From Streptomyces sp. R21 (lineage in GTDB: Bacteria; Actinomycetota; Actinomycetes; Streptomycetales; Streptomycetaceae), in the NCBI RefSeq assembly GCF_041051975.1, contig NZ_CP163435.1, forward strand, positions 9,020,501 through 9,084,500: 64,000 nt of DNA, in the 5' to 3' direction. The notes under the pieces are model-generated. The model was not told the origin of the DNA. It made no database searches and worked only from the letters and a program-made list of their open reading frames with translations. Below are positions 42,260 to 50,165 of this stretch, piece after piece. Every line of letters starts with the position of its first letter. Positions within the stretch are counted from its first letter, which is position 1. The translations under genes were made by a program, and so were the position numbers.

Positions 42260-42952
42260 ATGACCCTCACACTCACCGTGTCCGACGAGGTGCGCGCCCT
42301 CGCGCCCGGCTTCACCCACATCGCCGTCGAGGCGCAGGGACTCGTCAACGGGCCCAGCACCGAGGGGACTTCGGCCCTGCTCGACGACGCGGCCCGCCGT
42401 CTCGCCGTACGGCTGGACGGGCGCCCTGTGCACGAGGACCCGCACATGGCGGCCTGGCGGGAGACCTACACGGCGTTCGGCTCCAAGCCGAACCGGACCC
42501 GCAACTCGGCGGAGGCGCTGGCCAAGAGGGCCCTGACGGACGCCGGCCTGCCCCGCATCAACGTGCTTGTCGACATCTACAACGCCATCAGCGTCGCCCA
42601 CCTGATCCCGGTCGGCGGCGAGGACACCGACCACATCCAGGGCGCGATGAACCTCGTACGGGCCACCGGTGACGAGGACTTCGTGACCGTCGCGGCCGGC
42701 GAGGAGACCGTCGAGCACCCCGACGCGGGCGAAGTGGTGTGGCGCGACGACGCGGGCGTGACCTGCCGCCGCTGGAACTGGCGCCAGGGGCCACGCACCC
42801 GGCTCACGGAAACGTCCGTGTCGGCGATCTTCCTCCTTGAGAGCCTGGCGCCGATGCCGGTCGCCGAGGTCGAGGCGGCCGGCGCGGAACTCGCCGAGCT
42901 GCTCGAGAAGTTCAGCCCCGGAGCGCGGATCACCGTTCACGCCCCGGCCTGA
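42260..42952 (+). CDS. B3/B4 domain protein (PheRS-beta editing-domain homologue)
   Basis: A 230-residue protein whose whole length is a B3/4 domain, the fold that edits mischarged Tyr-tRNA(Phe) in phenylalanyl-tRNA synthetase beta. Markers are FGSKPNRTRNSAEALAKRAL then GLPRINVLVDIYNAISVAHL, IPVGGEDTDHIQGAMNLVRA, and VWRDDAGVTCRRWNWRQG. Free-standing copies are common in actinobacteria but their substrate is unknown: mischarged tRNA or an aminoacylated small molecule. AGGCAAGG lies before the ATG. It is co-oriented with, and 13 bases after, the transglutaminase-like gene. Confidence 0.88.
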   Translation: MTLTLTVSDEVRALAPGFTHIAVEAQGLVNGPSTEGTSALLDDAARRLAVRLDGRPVHEDPHMAAWRETYTAFGSKPNRTRNSAEALAKRALTDAGLPRINVLVDIYNAISVAHLIPVGGEDTDHIQGAMNLVRATGDEDFVTVAAGEETVEHPDAGEVVWRDDAGVTCRRWNWRQGPRTRLTETSVSAIFLLESLAPMPVAEVEAAGAELAELLEKFSPGARITVHAPA

Positions 42953-42965
42953 CGAGTCGGTCCGC

Positions 42966-43694
42966 TCAGTGCTTCTCGGCGGCCCGGACCTCTTCCGGAG
43001 TCGGCGCCGTGCCGCCCAGGTGCGCCGGCATCCACCAGGTGTCGTCCGGTCCCTTGGGGCGTACGGGATAGGCGCGCTGGGCGGCTTCCAGGAGCTCCTG
43101 GACCCGCTCGCGCAGCCGCCGGGTGATCGCGCCCGCGTACTGGTCGGCCGGCGCCTCGACCGGCTCACCGACGCGGATCGTGATCGGGGTGTGGCTGCGC
43201 TTGAAGTTCTTCGGGTGGCCCTTGGTCCACAGGCGCTGGGTGCCCCACAGCGCCATCGGGATCAGCGGGACGCCGGCCTCCTGGGCCATGCGCGCGGCGC
43301 CCGACTTGAAGCTCTTCAGCGTGAAGGACTGAGAGATGGTCGCCTCGGGGAAGACGCCGACGATCTCGCCGGAGCGCAGCGACTGCAGCGCGTGCTGGTA
43401 CGCCGTCTCACCCTGCTTGCGGTCCACCGGGATGTGCTTCATGCCGCGCATCAGGGGACCGGAGATCTTGTGCCGGAACACCGACTCCTTCGCCATGAAG
43501 CGCACGAGCCGCTTCTGGGGCAGGGCCGCCAGGCCGTCGAAGATGAAGTCCAGATAGCTGATGTGATTGCTCACCAGCACGGCGCCGCCCGAGCGCGGAA
43601 TGTTCTCCGATCCCTGCAGGTCGATCTTGAGGTCCCAGGCCTTGAACAACGTTTGGGCGAGACCGACGACGGGACGGTAGACAAGCTCTGCCAT
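42966..43694 (-). CDS. plsC: 1-acyl-sn-glycerol-3-phosphate acyltransferase (PlsC-like)
   Basis: A 242-residue LPLAT-family enzyme. SNHISYLDF supplies the NHxxxxD catalytic motif (His44, Asp49) and VGVFPEATISQSFTLKSFKS the second motif (EGT-type, here EAT). It esterifies the sn-2 position of lysophosphatidate at the inner membrane face, with a weakly hydrophobic N-terminus. It is convergent with the B3/4 gene with a 13-base gap. The EAT variant instead of EGT is common in actinobacterial paralogues. Confidence 0.9.
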   Translation of the reverse strand: MAELVYRPVVGLAQTLFKAWDLKIDLQGSENIPRSGGAVLVSNHISYLDFIFDGLAALPQKRLVRFMAKESVFRHKISGPLMRGMKHIPVDRKQGETAYQHALQSLRSGEIVGVFPEATISQSFTLKSFKSGAARMAQEAGVPLIPMALWGTQRLWTKGHPKNFKRSHTPITIRVGEPVEAPADQYAGAITRRLRERVQELLEAAQRAYPVRPKGPDDTWWMPAHLGGTAPTPEEVRAAEKH

Positions 43695-43881
43695 GGACGG
43701 GGTGGACCCTTCTCTCTGCCTGGGACGGGATCCCCATGGGCGGGAAGTTACGCAGCCGTAGGTTTACGGCATTGCGCAGATCGTGCCCCAAGAACGGACG
43801 ATGGGCCAGTCCTGGTGCCTGAGAACGGCGAGATCCTCGTCACGTCGACCACTTGATCCACCTCGGGCTTTTACGCTGCCT

Positions 43882-44298
43882 TTACTCTGCTCGAACGGTC
43901 ACCCGCCGCACGAGCAGGTACATCTCGCACCCCAGGCAGTACCCGAACGCGGCGTTCAGGAACGCGGCGGCGAGCGCGGCCCCGGTCGCCGCGAGGCCGA
44001 GCCATTGCGGTCCCACCGCGTAGCCGAGCAGCCCCACGGCCGCGAAGCCCAGCCCGACCGCCTGCGCGAACCGCGGCGGCTCGGGCGACTCGAACTCCGT
44101 GGGCGGCCCGATCCGCGGGCGTACGGCCTTGCGGAACAGCCAGCCGTAGGGGCTCCGCCCCACCCCGCCCGCCGCGCCCAGCGCGAAGGCCAGCGTCTGC
44201 CAGGCCAGCAGCCAGGCGCTTCCCGTGATCAGCACGACCGCCAGTACGACGGTTGTCACGGCCGCACCGAACCGCGGCCCCCTCACATCGATGTCCAT
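43882..44298 (-). CDS. DUF4395 family membrane protein
   Basis: A 138-residue protein with about four membrane segments and the family marks MDIDVRGPRFGAAVTTVVLA at the start and LNAAFGYCLGCEMYLLVRR near the end, where two Cys three residues apart could be redox-active. DUF4395 proteins are usually encoded beside thioredoxins or sulfurtransferases, as here: the thioredoxin gene is divergent with a 75-base gap. A role in membrane-linked thiol or sulfur chemistry is likely, but unproven. Confidence 0.88.
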   Translation of the reverse strand: MDIDVRGPRFGAAVTTVVLAVVLITGSAWLLAWQTLAFALGAAGGVGRSPYGWLFRKAVRPRIGPPTEFESPEPPRFAQAVGLGFAAVGLLGYAVGPQWLGLAATGAALAAAFLNAAFGYCLGCEMYLLVRRVTVRAE

Positions 44299-44373
44299 GA
44301 ATCAAGCATTCCGCATCGGCCGGATTTCGGGGAGCCGGGAATCTTTGCGGTCTCGTGAACGCTGCAGCCGAGG

Positions 44374-44820
44374 ATGACTGGACTTGTGGTGTGCGTGGTG
44401 GTGCTCGCACTGGCGAGCGGGTACGGAATGCTGCATCAGCGGCGGAACGGGAGGGTGAGAGTGCGCGGGCGCGACGGCGGGAAGCGGCTCGGCGCCGCGG
44501 AGTTGGGCGAGGGCCTCGGTGAACGGGCCACACTCGTCCAGTTCTCCAGCGCCTTCTGCGCCCCCTGCCGGGCGACCCGGCGGGTGCTCGGGGAGGTCGC
44601 CGGCATGGTGCCCGGCGTGGCCCACGTCGAGATCGACGCGGAGGACCACCTCGACCTCGTACGCGAACTGGAGATCCTCAAGACACCGACCGTGCTCGTC
44701 CTCGACGGGGACGGACGGATCGTGCGGCGGGCGACCGGCCAGCCCCGCAAGGCCGATGTGATCGCCGCGCTGGGCGAGGCCGTGGGGACCGGCGGTTCGC
44801 AACTGCCTCATACCCCCTGA
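44374..44820 (+). CDS. Membrane-anchored thioredoxin family protein
   Basis: A 148-residue protein: one N-terminal membrane segment (GLVVCVVVLALASGYGML), a basic linker and a thioredoxin domain. The active site is FSSAFCAPCRATRRV (CAPC, Cys62 and Cys65) and the cis-proline is in ILKTPTVLVLDGDG. Such proteins reduce or oxidise disulfides on the trans side of the membrane. It is divergent from the DUF4395 gene, with which it probably works. The ATG has no strong ribosome site; it is the only in-frame start giving a full membrane helix. Confidence 0.88.
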   Translation: MTGLVVCVVVLALASGYGMLHQRRNGRVRVRGRDGGKRLGAAELGEGLGERATLVQFSSAFCAPCRATRRVLGEVAGMVPGVAHVEIDAEDHLDLVRELEILKTPTVLVLDGDGRIVRRATGQPRKADVIAALGEAVGTGGSQLPHTP

Positions 44821-44901
44821 CCTGTGAGGCAGCCGGTGACGCAGCTCCCAGATTCCGGACCGTACTTGACTGTGTGCGCCGCCTTTCGTCAGCCTGACTG
44901 C

Positions 44902-44982
44902 ATGCCCCCGGAACTCCTTCTCTTCGAGCGTGTCCACGTGGACCTGGCCCGCACCGCGAGTGCGCGCTGTCCGAGTTGCTGA
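44902..44982 (+). CDS. 26-residue cysteine-type leader peptide
   Basis: A short open frame of 26 codons and a stop, 44 bases upstream of the flavin reductase start. Its second half, RVHVDLARTASARCPSC, matches the RxHVDLxRxxSAxC pattern of actinobacterial putative leader peptides found ahead of sulfur-metabolism genes, including the terminal cysteine codons. Ribosome progress through the Cys codons probably controls the gene that follows. CCTTCT in the leader (44916-44921) is complementary to AGAAGG (45013-45018), the ribosome site of the downstream gene, so pairing could hide it. The match to the family is by eye. Confidence 0.7.
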   Translation: MPPELLLFERVHVDLARTASARCPSC

Positions 44983-45026
44983 GCAACCACGGATCCGCTC
45001 CTGACCTCCGGCAGAAGGACAACTCC

Positions 45027-45536
45027 ATGACGGCCTCGCCCGACCTCGCCACTCCCCAGCTCGCCTCCCCGGACCTGCTGCGCTCCGTCTTCCGGCGGCA
45101 CGCGGCCGGTGTCGCCGTGATCACGGCCCCGGGCGGCGGCGGCCCCGTCGGCTTCACCGCCACCTCGCTCACCTCGGTCTCCGCCGAGCCCCCGGTCATC
45201 TCCTTCGGTATCGGCCTGGGCGCCTCCAGCTGGCCCGCGATAGCCGAGTCCGACCATGTCGGCGTGCACATACTCGGCGAGCACCAGCAGGAGCTGGCCG
45301 CCACCTTCGCCAGGAGCGGTGCCGACCGCTTCGGCGCGCCGACCGGCTGGCGGGAGGGCCCCGAGGGCGTACCTGTGCTCGACGACGTACTCGCCTGGCT
45401 CGTGTGCCGTGTCGTGGCGCGTGTCCCGGCGGGGGACCACCGCATCGTCCTGGCCGAGGTCGTTCTCGGCGACCCCTCGGGCGCGGGCCGCCCGCTGCTC
45501 TACCACCAGGGGCGTTTCAGCGGCCTGCGCGACTAG
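45027..45536 (+). CDS. Flavin reductase family protein
   Basis: A 169-residue protein of the flavin-reductase-like FMN-binding fold. Recognisable segments are LLRSVFRRHAAGVAVITAPG, GFTATSLTSVSAEPPVISFG and HVGVHILGEHQQELAATFAR. It binds FMN or FAD and supplies reduced flavin to a monooxygenase or is itself a small reductase. The partner is not encoded here. A cysteine-type leader peptide precedes it, suggesting a link to sulfur assimilation, for example desulfonation, in which reduced flavin is consumed. AGAAGGAC lies before the ATG. Confidence 0.9.
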   Translation: MTASPDLATPQLASPDLLRSVFRRHAAGVAVITAPGGGGPVGFTATSLTSVSAEPPVISFGIGLGASSWPAIAESDHVGVHILGEHQQELAATFARSGADRFGAPTGWREGPEGVPVLDDVLAWLVCRVVARVPAGDHRIVLAEVVLGDPSGAGRPLLYHQGRFSGLRD

Positions 45537-45765
45537 GCTCGGTCCCGCATGATCCACGGGACGGCGCTCGAGCGGCTGTATTCGACTACACAGCGTTGCG
45601 AAGGTCACAGTTCAAAGCGCTTGCTTAGTGGGCATGGACTGGGTGTACTGACGAGTAATATTTCGTTCGGAGCGCGGGCCGCCCCGACCGGGATCGGCCG
45701 CTTCAGGCGCCTATGCTGCCTGAAAGAAGGCAGCCCAGAAATGACGATGCAGTAGGAGAGCCGGC

Positions 45766-46554
45766 GTGAGCTTGAGGATCGTTGTCACTGTGAAGTACGT
45801 GCCCGACGCCACTGGCGACCGGCACTTCGCCGATGACCTGACCGTCGACCGGGACGACGTGGACGGTCTGCTCTCGGAGCTCGACGAGTACGCGGTCGAG
45901 CAGGCACTGCAGATCTCCGACAACTCCGACGACGACGTGGAGATCACCGTCCTGACGGTGGGCCCCGAGGACGCCAAGGACGCGCTGCGCAAGGCGCTGT
46001 CCATGGGTGCCGACAAGGCGATCCATGTCGAGGACGACGATCTGCACGGCACCGACGCCATCGGCACCTCGCTGGTGCTGGCCAAGGCGATCGAGAAGGC
46101 CGGTTACGACCTGGTCATCTCCGGCATGGCCTCCACCGACGGCACCGCCGGCATCGTGCCCGCCCTGGTCGCGGAGCGTCTGGGCGTCCCGCAGGTCACC
46201 CTGCTGTCCGAGGTGAGCGTCGAGGACGGCACGGTCAAGGGCCGCCGCGACGGCGACTCCGCCTCCGAGCAGCTCGAGGCCTCCCTCCCGGCGGTCGTGT
46301 CGGTCACCGACCAGTCGGGCGAGGCGCGTTACCCCTCCTTCAAGGGCATCATGGCGGCCAAGAAGAAGCCGGTTCAGTCCTGGGACCTGGAGGACCTGGA
46401 GATCGACGCGGACGAGGTCGGCCTGGACGGCGCCTACACCGTGGTCGACTCCGCCACCCAGCGTCCGGCGCGCACCGCCGGCACGATCGTCAAGGACGAG
46501 GGCGAGGGCGGCAAGCAGCTCGCCGAGTTCCTCGCGGGCCAGAAGTTCATCTAA
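45766..46554 (+). CDS. etfB: Electron transfer flavoprotein beta subunit
   Basis: A 262-residue EtfB. SLRIVVTVKYVPDATGDRHF starts the nucleotide-binding fold, and KALSMGADKAIHVEDDDLHG and the signature VAERLGVPQVTLLSEVSVED follow. It binds AMP and, with EtfA, carries electrons from acyl-CoA dehydrogenases to the respiratory chain. AGGAG precedes the GTG. etfA follows after 56 bases on the same strand, one unit, closed by the hairpin at 47590-47629. Confidence 0.95.
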   Translation: MSLRIVVTVKYVPDATGDRHFADDLTVDRDDVDGLLSELDEYAVEQALQISDNSDDDVEITVLTVGPEDAKDALRKALSMGADKAIHVEDDDLHGTDAIGTSLVLAKAIEKAGYDLVISGMASTDGTAGIVPALVAERLGVPQVTLLSEVSVEDGTVKGRRDGDSASEQLEASLPAVVSVTDQSGEARYPSFKGIMAAKKKPVQSWDLEDLEIDADEVGLDGAYTVVDSATQRPARTAGTIVKDEGEGGKQLAEFLAGQKFI

Positions 46555-46610
46555 AGCGCCCGACTCGCTGACCGCCCCTCACCTTTCGCAAGCAGGAGAG
46601 TAGAAGTCCC

Positions 46611-47573
46611 ATGGCTGAAGTTCTCGTCTACGTCGACCACGTGGACGGCGCCGTCCGCAAGCCCACCCTGGAGCTGCTGACGCTGGCCCGCCGCATCGGC
46701 GAGCCCGTCGCTCTCGCGCTGGGTGCCGGCGCTGCCGACACCGCCGCCGCGCTCGCCGAGCACGGCGCGACCCGCGTCCTGACCGCCGAGGCCGCCGAGT
46801 TCGCCGACTACCTGGTCGTGCCGAAGGTCGACGCGCTGCAGGCCGCCGTCGAGGCCGTCTCCCCGGCCGCCGTGCTGGTCCCGTCCTCCGCCGAGGGCAA
46901 GGAGATCGCCGCGCGTCTGGCGCTGCGCATCGGCTCCGGCATCATCACCGACGCCGTCGACCTGGAGGCCGGTGACGAGGGACCGGTGGCCACGCAGTCC
47001 GCGTTCGCCGCGTCCTTCACCACCAAGTCCCGTGTCGCCAAGGGCACCCCGGTCATCACCGTGAAGCCGAACTCGGCCCCCGTCGAGGCCGCCCCGGCCG
47101 CGGGCGCCGTCGAGGCCCTCGCGGTGTCGTTCGGCTCGCTGGCCACCGGCACCAAGGTCACCGCGCGTACCCCGCGTGAGTCGACCGGGCGTCCGGAGCT
47201 GACCGAGGCCGCGATCGTGGTCTCCGGTGGCCGCGGTGTCAACGGTGCCGAGAACTTCCCGATCATCGAGGCGCTGGCCGACTCGCTCGGTGCGGCCGTG
47301 GGTGCCTCGCGTGCCGCGGTGGACGCGGGCTGGTACCCGCACACCAACCAGGTCGGCCAGACCGGCAAGAGCGTGTCGCCGCAGCTGTACATCGCCAACG
47401 GCATCTCCGGCGCCATCCAGCACCGCGCCGGCATGCAGACCTCGAAGACGATCGTGGCGGTCAACAAGGACGCCGAGGCCCCGATCTTCGACCTCGTCGA
47501 CTACGGCGTCGTCGGCGACCTCTTCGACGTCGTCCCGCAGCTCACCGAGGAGATCAACTCCCGTAAGGGCTGA
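46611..47573 (+). CDS. etfA: Electron transfer flavoprotein alpha subunit
   Basis: A 320-residue EtfA. The C-terminal FAD domain is diagnostic: VVSGGRGVNGAENFPIIEAL, then GASRAAVDAGWYPHTNQVGQ, TGKSVSPQLYIANGISGAIQ and HRAGM, followed by the VNKDAEAPIFDLVDYGVVGD segment. It forms the heterodimer with the EtfB encoded upstream and holds the FAD. GGAGAG precedes the ATG. The pair links beta-oxidation and amino-acid dehydrogenases to ubiquinone or menaquinone through an ETF dehydrogenase encoded elsewhere. Confidence 0.96.
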   Translation: MAEVLVYVDHVDGAVRKPTLELLTLARRIGEPVALALGAGAADTAAALAEHGATRVLTAEAAEFADYLVVPKVDALQAAVEAVSPAAVLVPSSAEGKEIAARLALRIGSGIITDAVDLEAGDEGPVATQSAFAASFTTKSRVAKGTPVITVKPNSAPVEAAPAAGAVEALAVSFGSLATGTKVTARTPRESTGRPELTEAAIVVSGGRGVNGAENFPIIEALADSLGAAVGASRAAVDAGWYPHTNQVGQTGKSVSPQLYIANGISGAIQHRAGMQTSKTIVAVNKDAEAPIFDLVDYGVVGDLFDVVPQLTEEINSRKG

Positions 47574-47589
47574 TCGAGTCGGGCTGTCA

Positions 47590-47629
47590 CGAGGCCCCCG
47601 CGACCGCACCGGCGGTCGCGGGGGCCTCG
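47590..47629. terminator. Terminator of the etfBA unit
   Basis: Arms 47590-47606 and 47613-47629 (CGAGGCCCCCGCGACCG and its complement) pair over 17 bases with a 6-base loop, 16 bases after the etfA stop. Confidence 0.9.
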
Positions 47630-47653
47630 GCTCGTTGCGGAGTGTCCGCGACG

Positions 47654-48544
47654 TCAGCCAGGAGTGAGCGACACCTGCACGGGCAGATGGTCGCTCGGGA
47701 ACTGACCGTGCTTGGAGAAGGTGTTCGCCGAGGCGCGGTGCACCGTCACCCCCGGCGTCGCCAGGATCCAGTCGATCCGGTCGCCGTCGGGGACGAGCCC
47801 CTTGTAGCCGTGGAAGGTGCCGTAGAGCGGCCCGCGCTCGACCGCCGCGTCCCAGGTGTCGACGAGCCCGATGTCCAGCAGCGCGTCGTAGACGGGGTTG
47901 CGGTGCGCCGCCACGTTGAAGTCGCCCGTCATCAGCAGCGGCAGGGAAGTGTCCAGCCGGGCCATCCGCGCGGAGATCAGCGGTACGGAGCGCGTGCGCG
48001 CGCGTCGGCTCGCGTTGTCCAGATGGGTGTTGAGGAGGTAGAACTCCCGCTCCTCGTCGCGCAGATCGCGGAAACGGACCCAGGTGACCATGCGGACGCA
48101 GGAGCCGCCCCAGGTGTTCGAGCCGATCACGTCCGGGGTGTCGGAGAGCCAGAAGTGGTCGTACTCGACCGGGGCCAGGCGGCGGGTGTCGTAGAACACG
48201 GCCGCGAACTCGTCCCGGCTGCCGCCCGCGCGGCCCGTGCCGATCCAGTCGTAGCGCCGGCCGAGGTCGGACTCGATGTCGCGCAGCTGCTGGTAGAGGC
48301 CCTCCTGGGTGCCGATGACGGCGGGGGCCTCCCGGTGCAGCAGCTCGCGCATCACCGGGCGGCGCGCGGACCAGCTGTTGGGCTCGAACGCGCTCGCGTA
48401 GCGGAGATTGAACGTCATGACGTCCAGGCGGCGCCCCGGGCGCCGACCGGGCACGGCCGCCGCACCGAGCAGGGGCAGGACCGCGGCTGCGGCCGCCCCG
48501 GTTCGCAGGCCCATGCGACGCGTCACTCTGCTGGTGTTCGACAC
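47654..48544 (-). CDS. Exported endonuclease/exonuclease/phosphatase family protein
   Basis: A 296-residue EEP-superfamily protein with a likely Tat signal (TRRMGLRTGAAAAAVLPLL). The domain shows LDVMTFNLRYAS, VIGTQEGLYQQL (metal-ligand Glu), LLNTHLDNAS, LLMTGDFNVAAHR (Asp/Asn pair), DRIDWILATPG and FPSDHLPVQVSL (catalytic His). It may be a secreted nuclease, phosphodiesterase or sphingomyelinase-like enzyme. The GTG at 48544 follows GGAGG at seven bases, better than the longer reading to 48676. It is convergent with etfA. Confidence 0.9.
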   Translation of the reverse strand: MSNTSRVTRRMGLRTGAAAAAVLPLLGAAAVPGRRPGRRLDVMTFNLRYASAFEPNSWSARRPVMRELLHREAPAVIGTQEGLYQQLRDIESDLGRRYDWIGTGRAGGSRDEFAAVFYDTRRLAPVEYDHFWLSDTPDVIGSNTWGGSCVRMVTWVRFRDLRDEEREFYLLNTHLDNASRRARTRSVPLISARMARLDTSLPLLMTGDFNVAAHRNPVYDALLDIGLVDTWDAAVERGPLYGTFHGYKGLVPDGDRIDWILATPGVTVHRASANTFSKHGQFPSDHLPVQVSLTPG

Positions 48545-48734
48545 GCGACCGCCTCCTTCGCGAGTCAGGATGAAGGGTGCACACGGCTGCGCGGAAGAAG
48601 GCGGTGAGCCAGAACTGAGGATGAGGGGGATGGCGGACCACGCTGCGGACAGGTGTTGACCGGCGGGAAGGTCCACGGATAACTTCGCTCTACGGATTGT
48701 TGATTCCGTGAAGCGGAAAACAGGAGGGTGTGGG

Positions 48735-50039
48735 ATGGGTCAGGGTCAGCAGGAGAAGGTGGCGACAAGCCTCGCGGGTGCCATCAGCGAGGAGATCAGC
48801 GCCTCCCTCGCCCCGGTCGACGCGGAGCTGGAGCGCCGCTATCCCGGAGACCCCGGCACCCGCCAGCCCGTCCACACCGTGTACGTGCCCGGTGACGTCT
48901 TCGCCGCCGACACCATCCGCTCCTGGGGCGACCGGGCCCTCGCCGCCCTCGACGAGCACGCCCCGGACGCCGCCTCCTTCGCGGCCGTCCTCGGCCTGAC
49001 CGACGACCTCGCCGAGGCCGTGTACGACCGCGTCCGCGCCAAGCTGGAGCGCGAGCCCATCGAGGACCTGCGCGTCGACTTCGAGGACGGCTACGGCCCC
49101 CGCCCGGACGCCGAGGAGGACGAGGCCGCCGCCCGTGCGGCCCGGCTGATCGCCGAGGCGTACGAGAACGGCACCGCCGCCCCGTACATGGGCATCCGTA
49201 TGAAGTGCATGGAATCCCCGGTCCGCGACCGCGGCATCCGCACCCTCGACATCTTCCTGACCGGCCTGATGGAGGCGGGCGGCCTGCCCGACGGGCTCGT
49301 CCTCACGCTGCCCAAGGTGACGTACGCCGAGCAGGTCACCGCCATGGTCCGGCTCCTGGAGGAGTTCGAGAAGGCACGCGGCCTGGAGCCCGGCCGGATC
49401 GGCTTCGAGATCCAGATCGAGACCAGCCAGTCCATCCTCGCCACCGACGGCACCGCCACCGTCGCCCGCATGATCCAGGCCGCCGAGGGCCGCGCCACCG
49501 GCCTGCACTACGGCACCTTCGACTACAGCGCCTGCCTCGGCGTCTCCGCCGCCTACCAGGCCAGCGACCACCCTGCCGCCGACCACGCCAAGGCGATCAT
49601 GCAGGTCGCGGCCGCGGGCACCGGCGTACGCGTCTGCGACGGCTCCACCAACGTCCTGCCCGTCGGCCCCACCGAGAAGGTCCACGACGCCTGGCGGCTG
49701 CACTACGGCCTCACCCGCCGGGCCCTCTCACGCGCCTACTACCAGGGCTGGGACATGCACCCCGGCCACATCCCGACCCGCTACGCCGCCGTCTTCGCCT
49801 TCTACCGCGAGGGCTTCGAGCAGGCCGCGGGCCGCCTCGCCCGGTATGCCAACCACGCGGGCGGCGACGTCATGGACGAGCCCGCGACCGCCAAGGCCCT
49901 CAGCGGCTACCTGCTGCGCGGCCTGGACTGCGGAGCCCTCGACATCGCCGAGGTAGCCCGTCTGACCGGCCTGACCCGCACCGACCTGGAGGGCTTCGCC
50001 GCGCCCCGGCGGGCGGACCTGACGATCTCGGGCCTGTAG
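48735..50039 (+). CDS. DUF6986 / HpcH-HpaI aldolase-like protein
   Basis: A 434-residue protein with a phosphoenolpyruvate-mutase-like TIM barrel of the HpcH/HpaI aldolase superfamily. LRVDFEDGYGPRPDAEEDEA gives the acidic metal ligand region, LTLPKVTYAEQVTAMVRLLE the Lys strand, and RIGFEIQIETSQSILATDGT the Glu ligand. LHYGTFDYSACLGVSAAYQA and RVCDGSTNVLPV are typical of the actinobacterial DUF6986 group. It probably cleaves or forms a C-C bond of a 2-oxoacid; the substrate is unknown. AGGAGG lies before the ATG. Confidence 0.87.
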   Translation: MGQGQQEKVATSLAGAISEEISASLAPVDAELERRYPGDPGTRQPVHTVYVPGDVFAADTIRSWGDRALAALDEHAPDAASFAAVLGLTDDLAEAVYDRVRAKLEREPIEDLRVDFEDGYGPRPDAEEDEAAARAARLIAEAYENGTAAPYMGIRMKCMESPVRDRGIRTLDIFLTGLMEAGGLPDGLVLTLPKVTYAEQVTAMVRLLEEFEKARGLEPGRIGFEIQIETSQSILATDGTATVARMIQAAEGRATGLHYGTFDYSACLGVSAAYQASDHPAADHAKAIMQVAAAGTGVRVCDGSTNVLPVGPTEKVHDAWRLHYGLTRRALSRAYYQGWDMHPGHIPTRYAAVFAFYREGFEQAAGRLARYANHAGGDVMDEPATAKALSGYLLRGLDCGALDIAEVARLTGLTRTDLEGFAAPRRADLTISGL

Positions 50040-50165
50040 AAGACGAGGACATACGCGGGAGACATGTAGGGGGTCTGTCACAGCCGTCCCCGTAGACACG
50101 TACTGTCACCGCTGCCCCTTAGGCTGTACCGCACTTCATTGGTGTGTCACAGGAACGGGGCAGCG

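Noticed and set aside
45537..45765. Small gene in the gap before etfB
   Set aside because: Short plus-strand frames there lack codon bias and ribosome sites; the AT-richer sequence looks like the etfBA promoter region.
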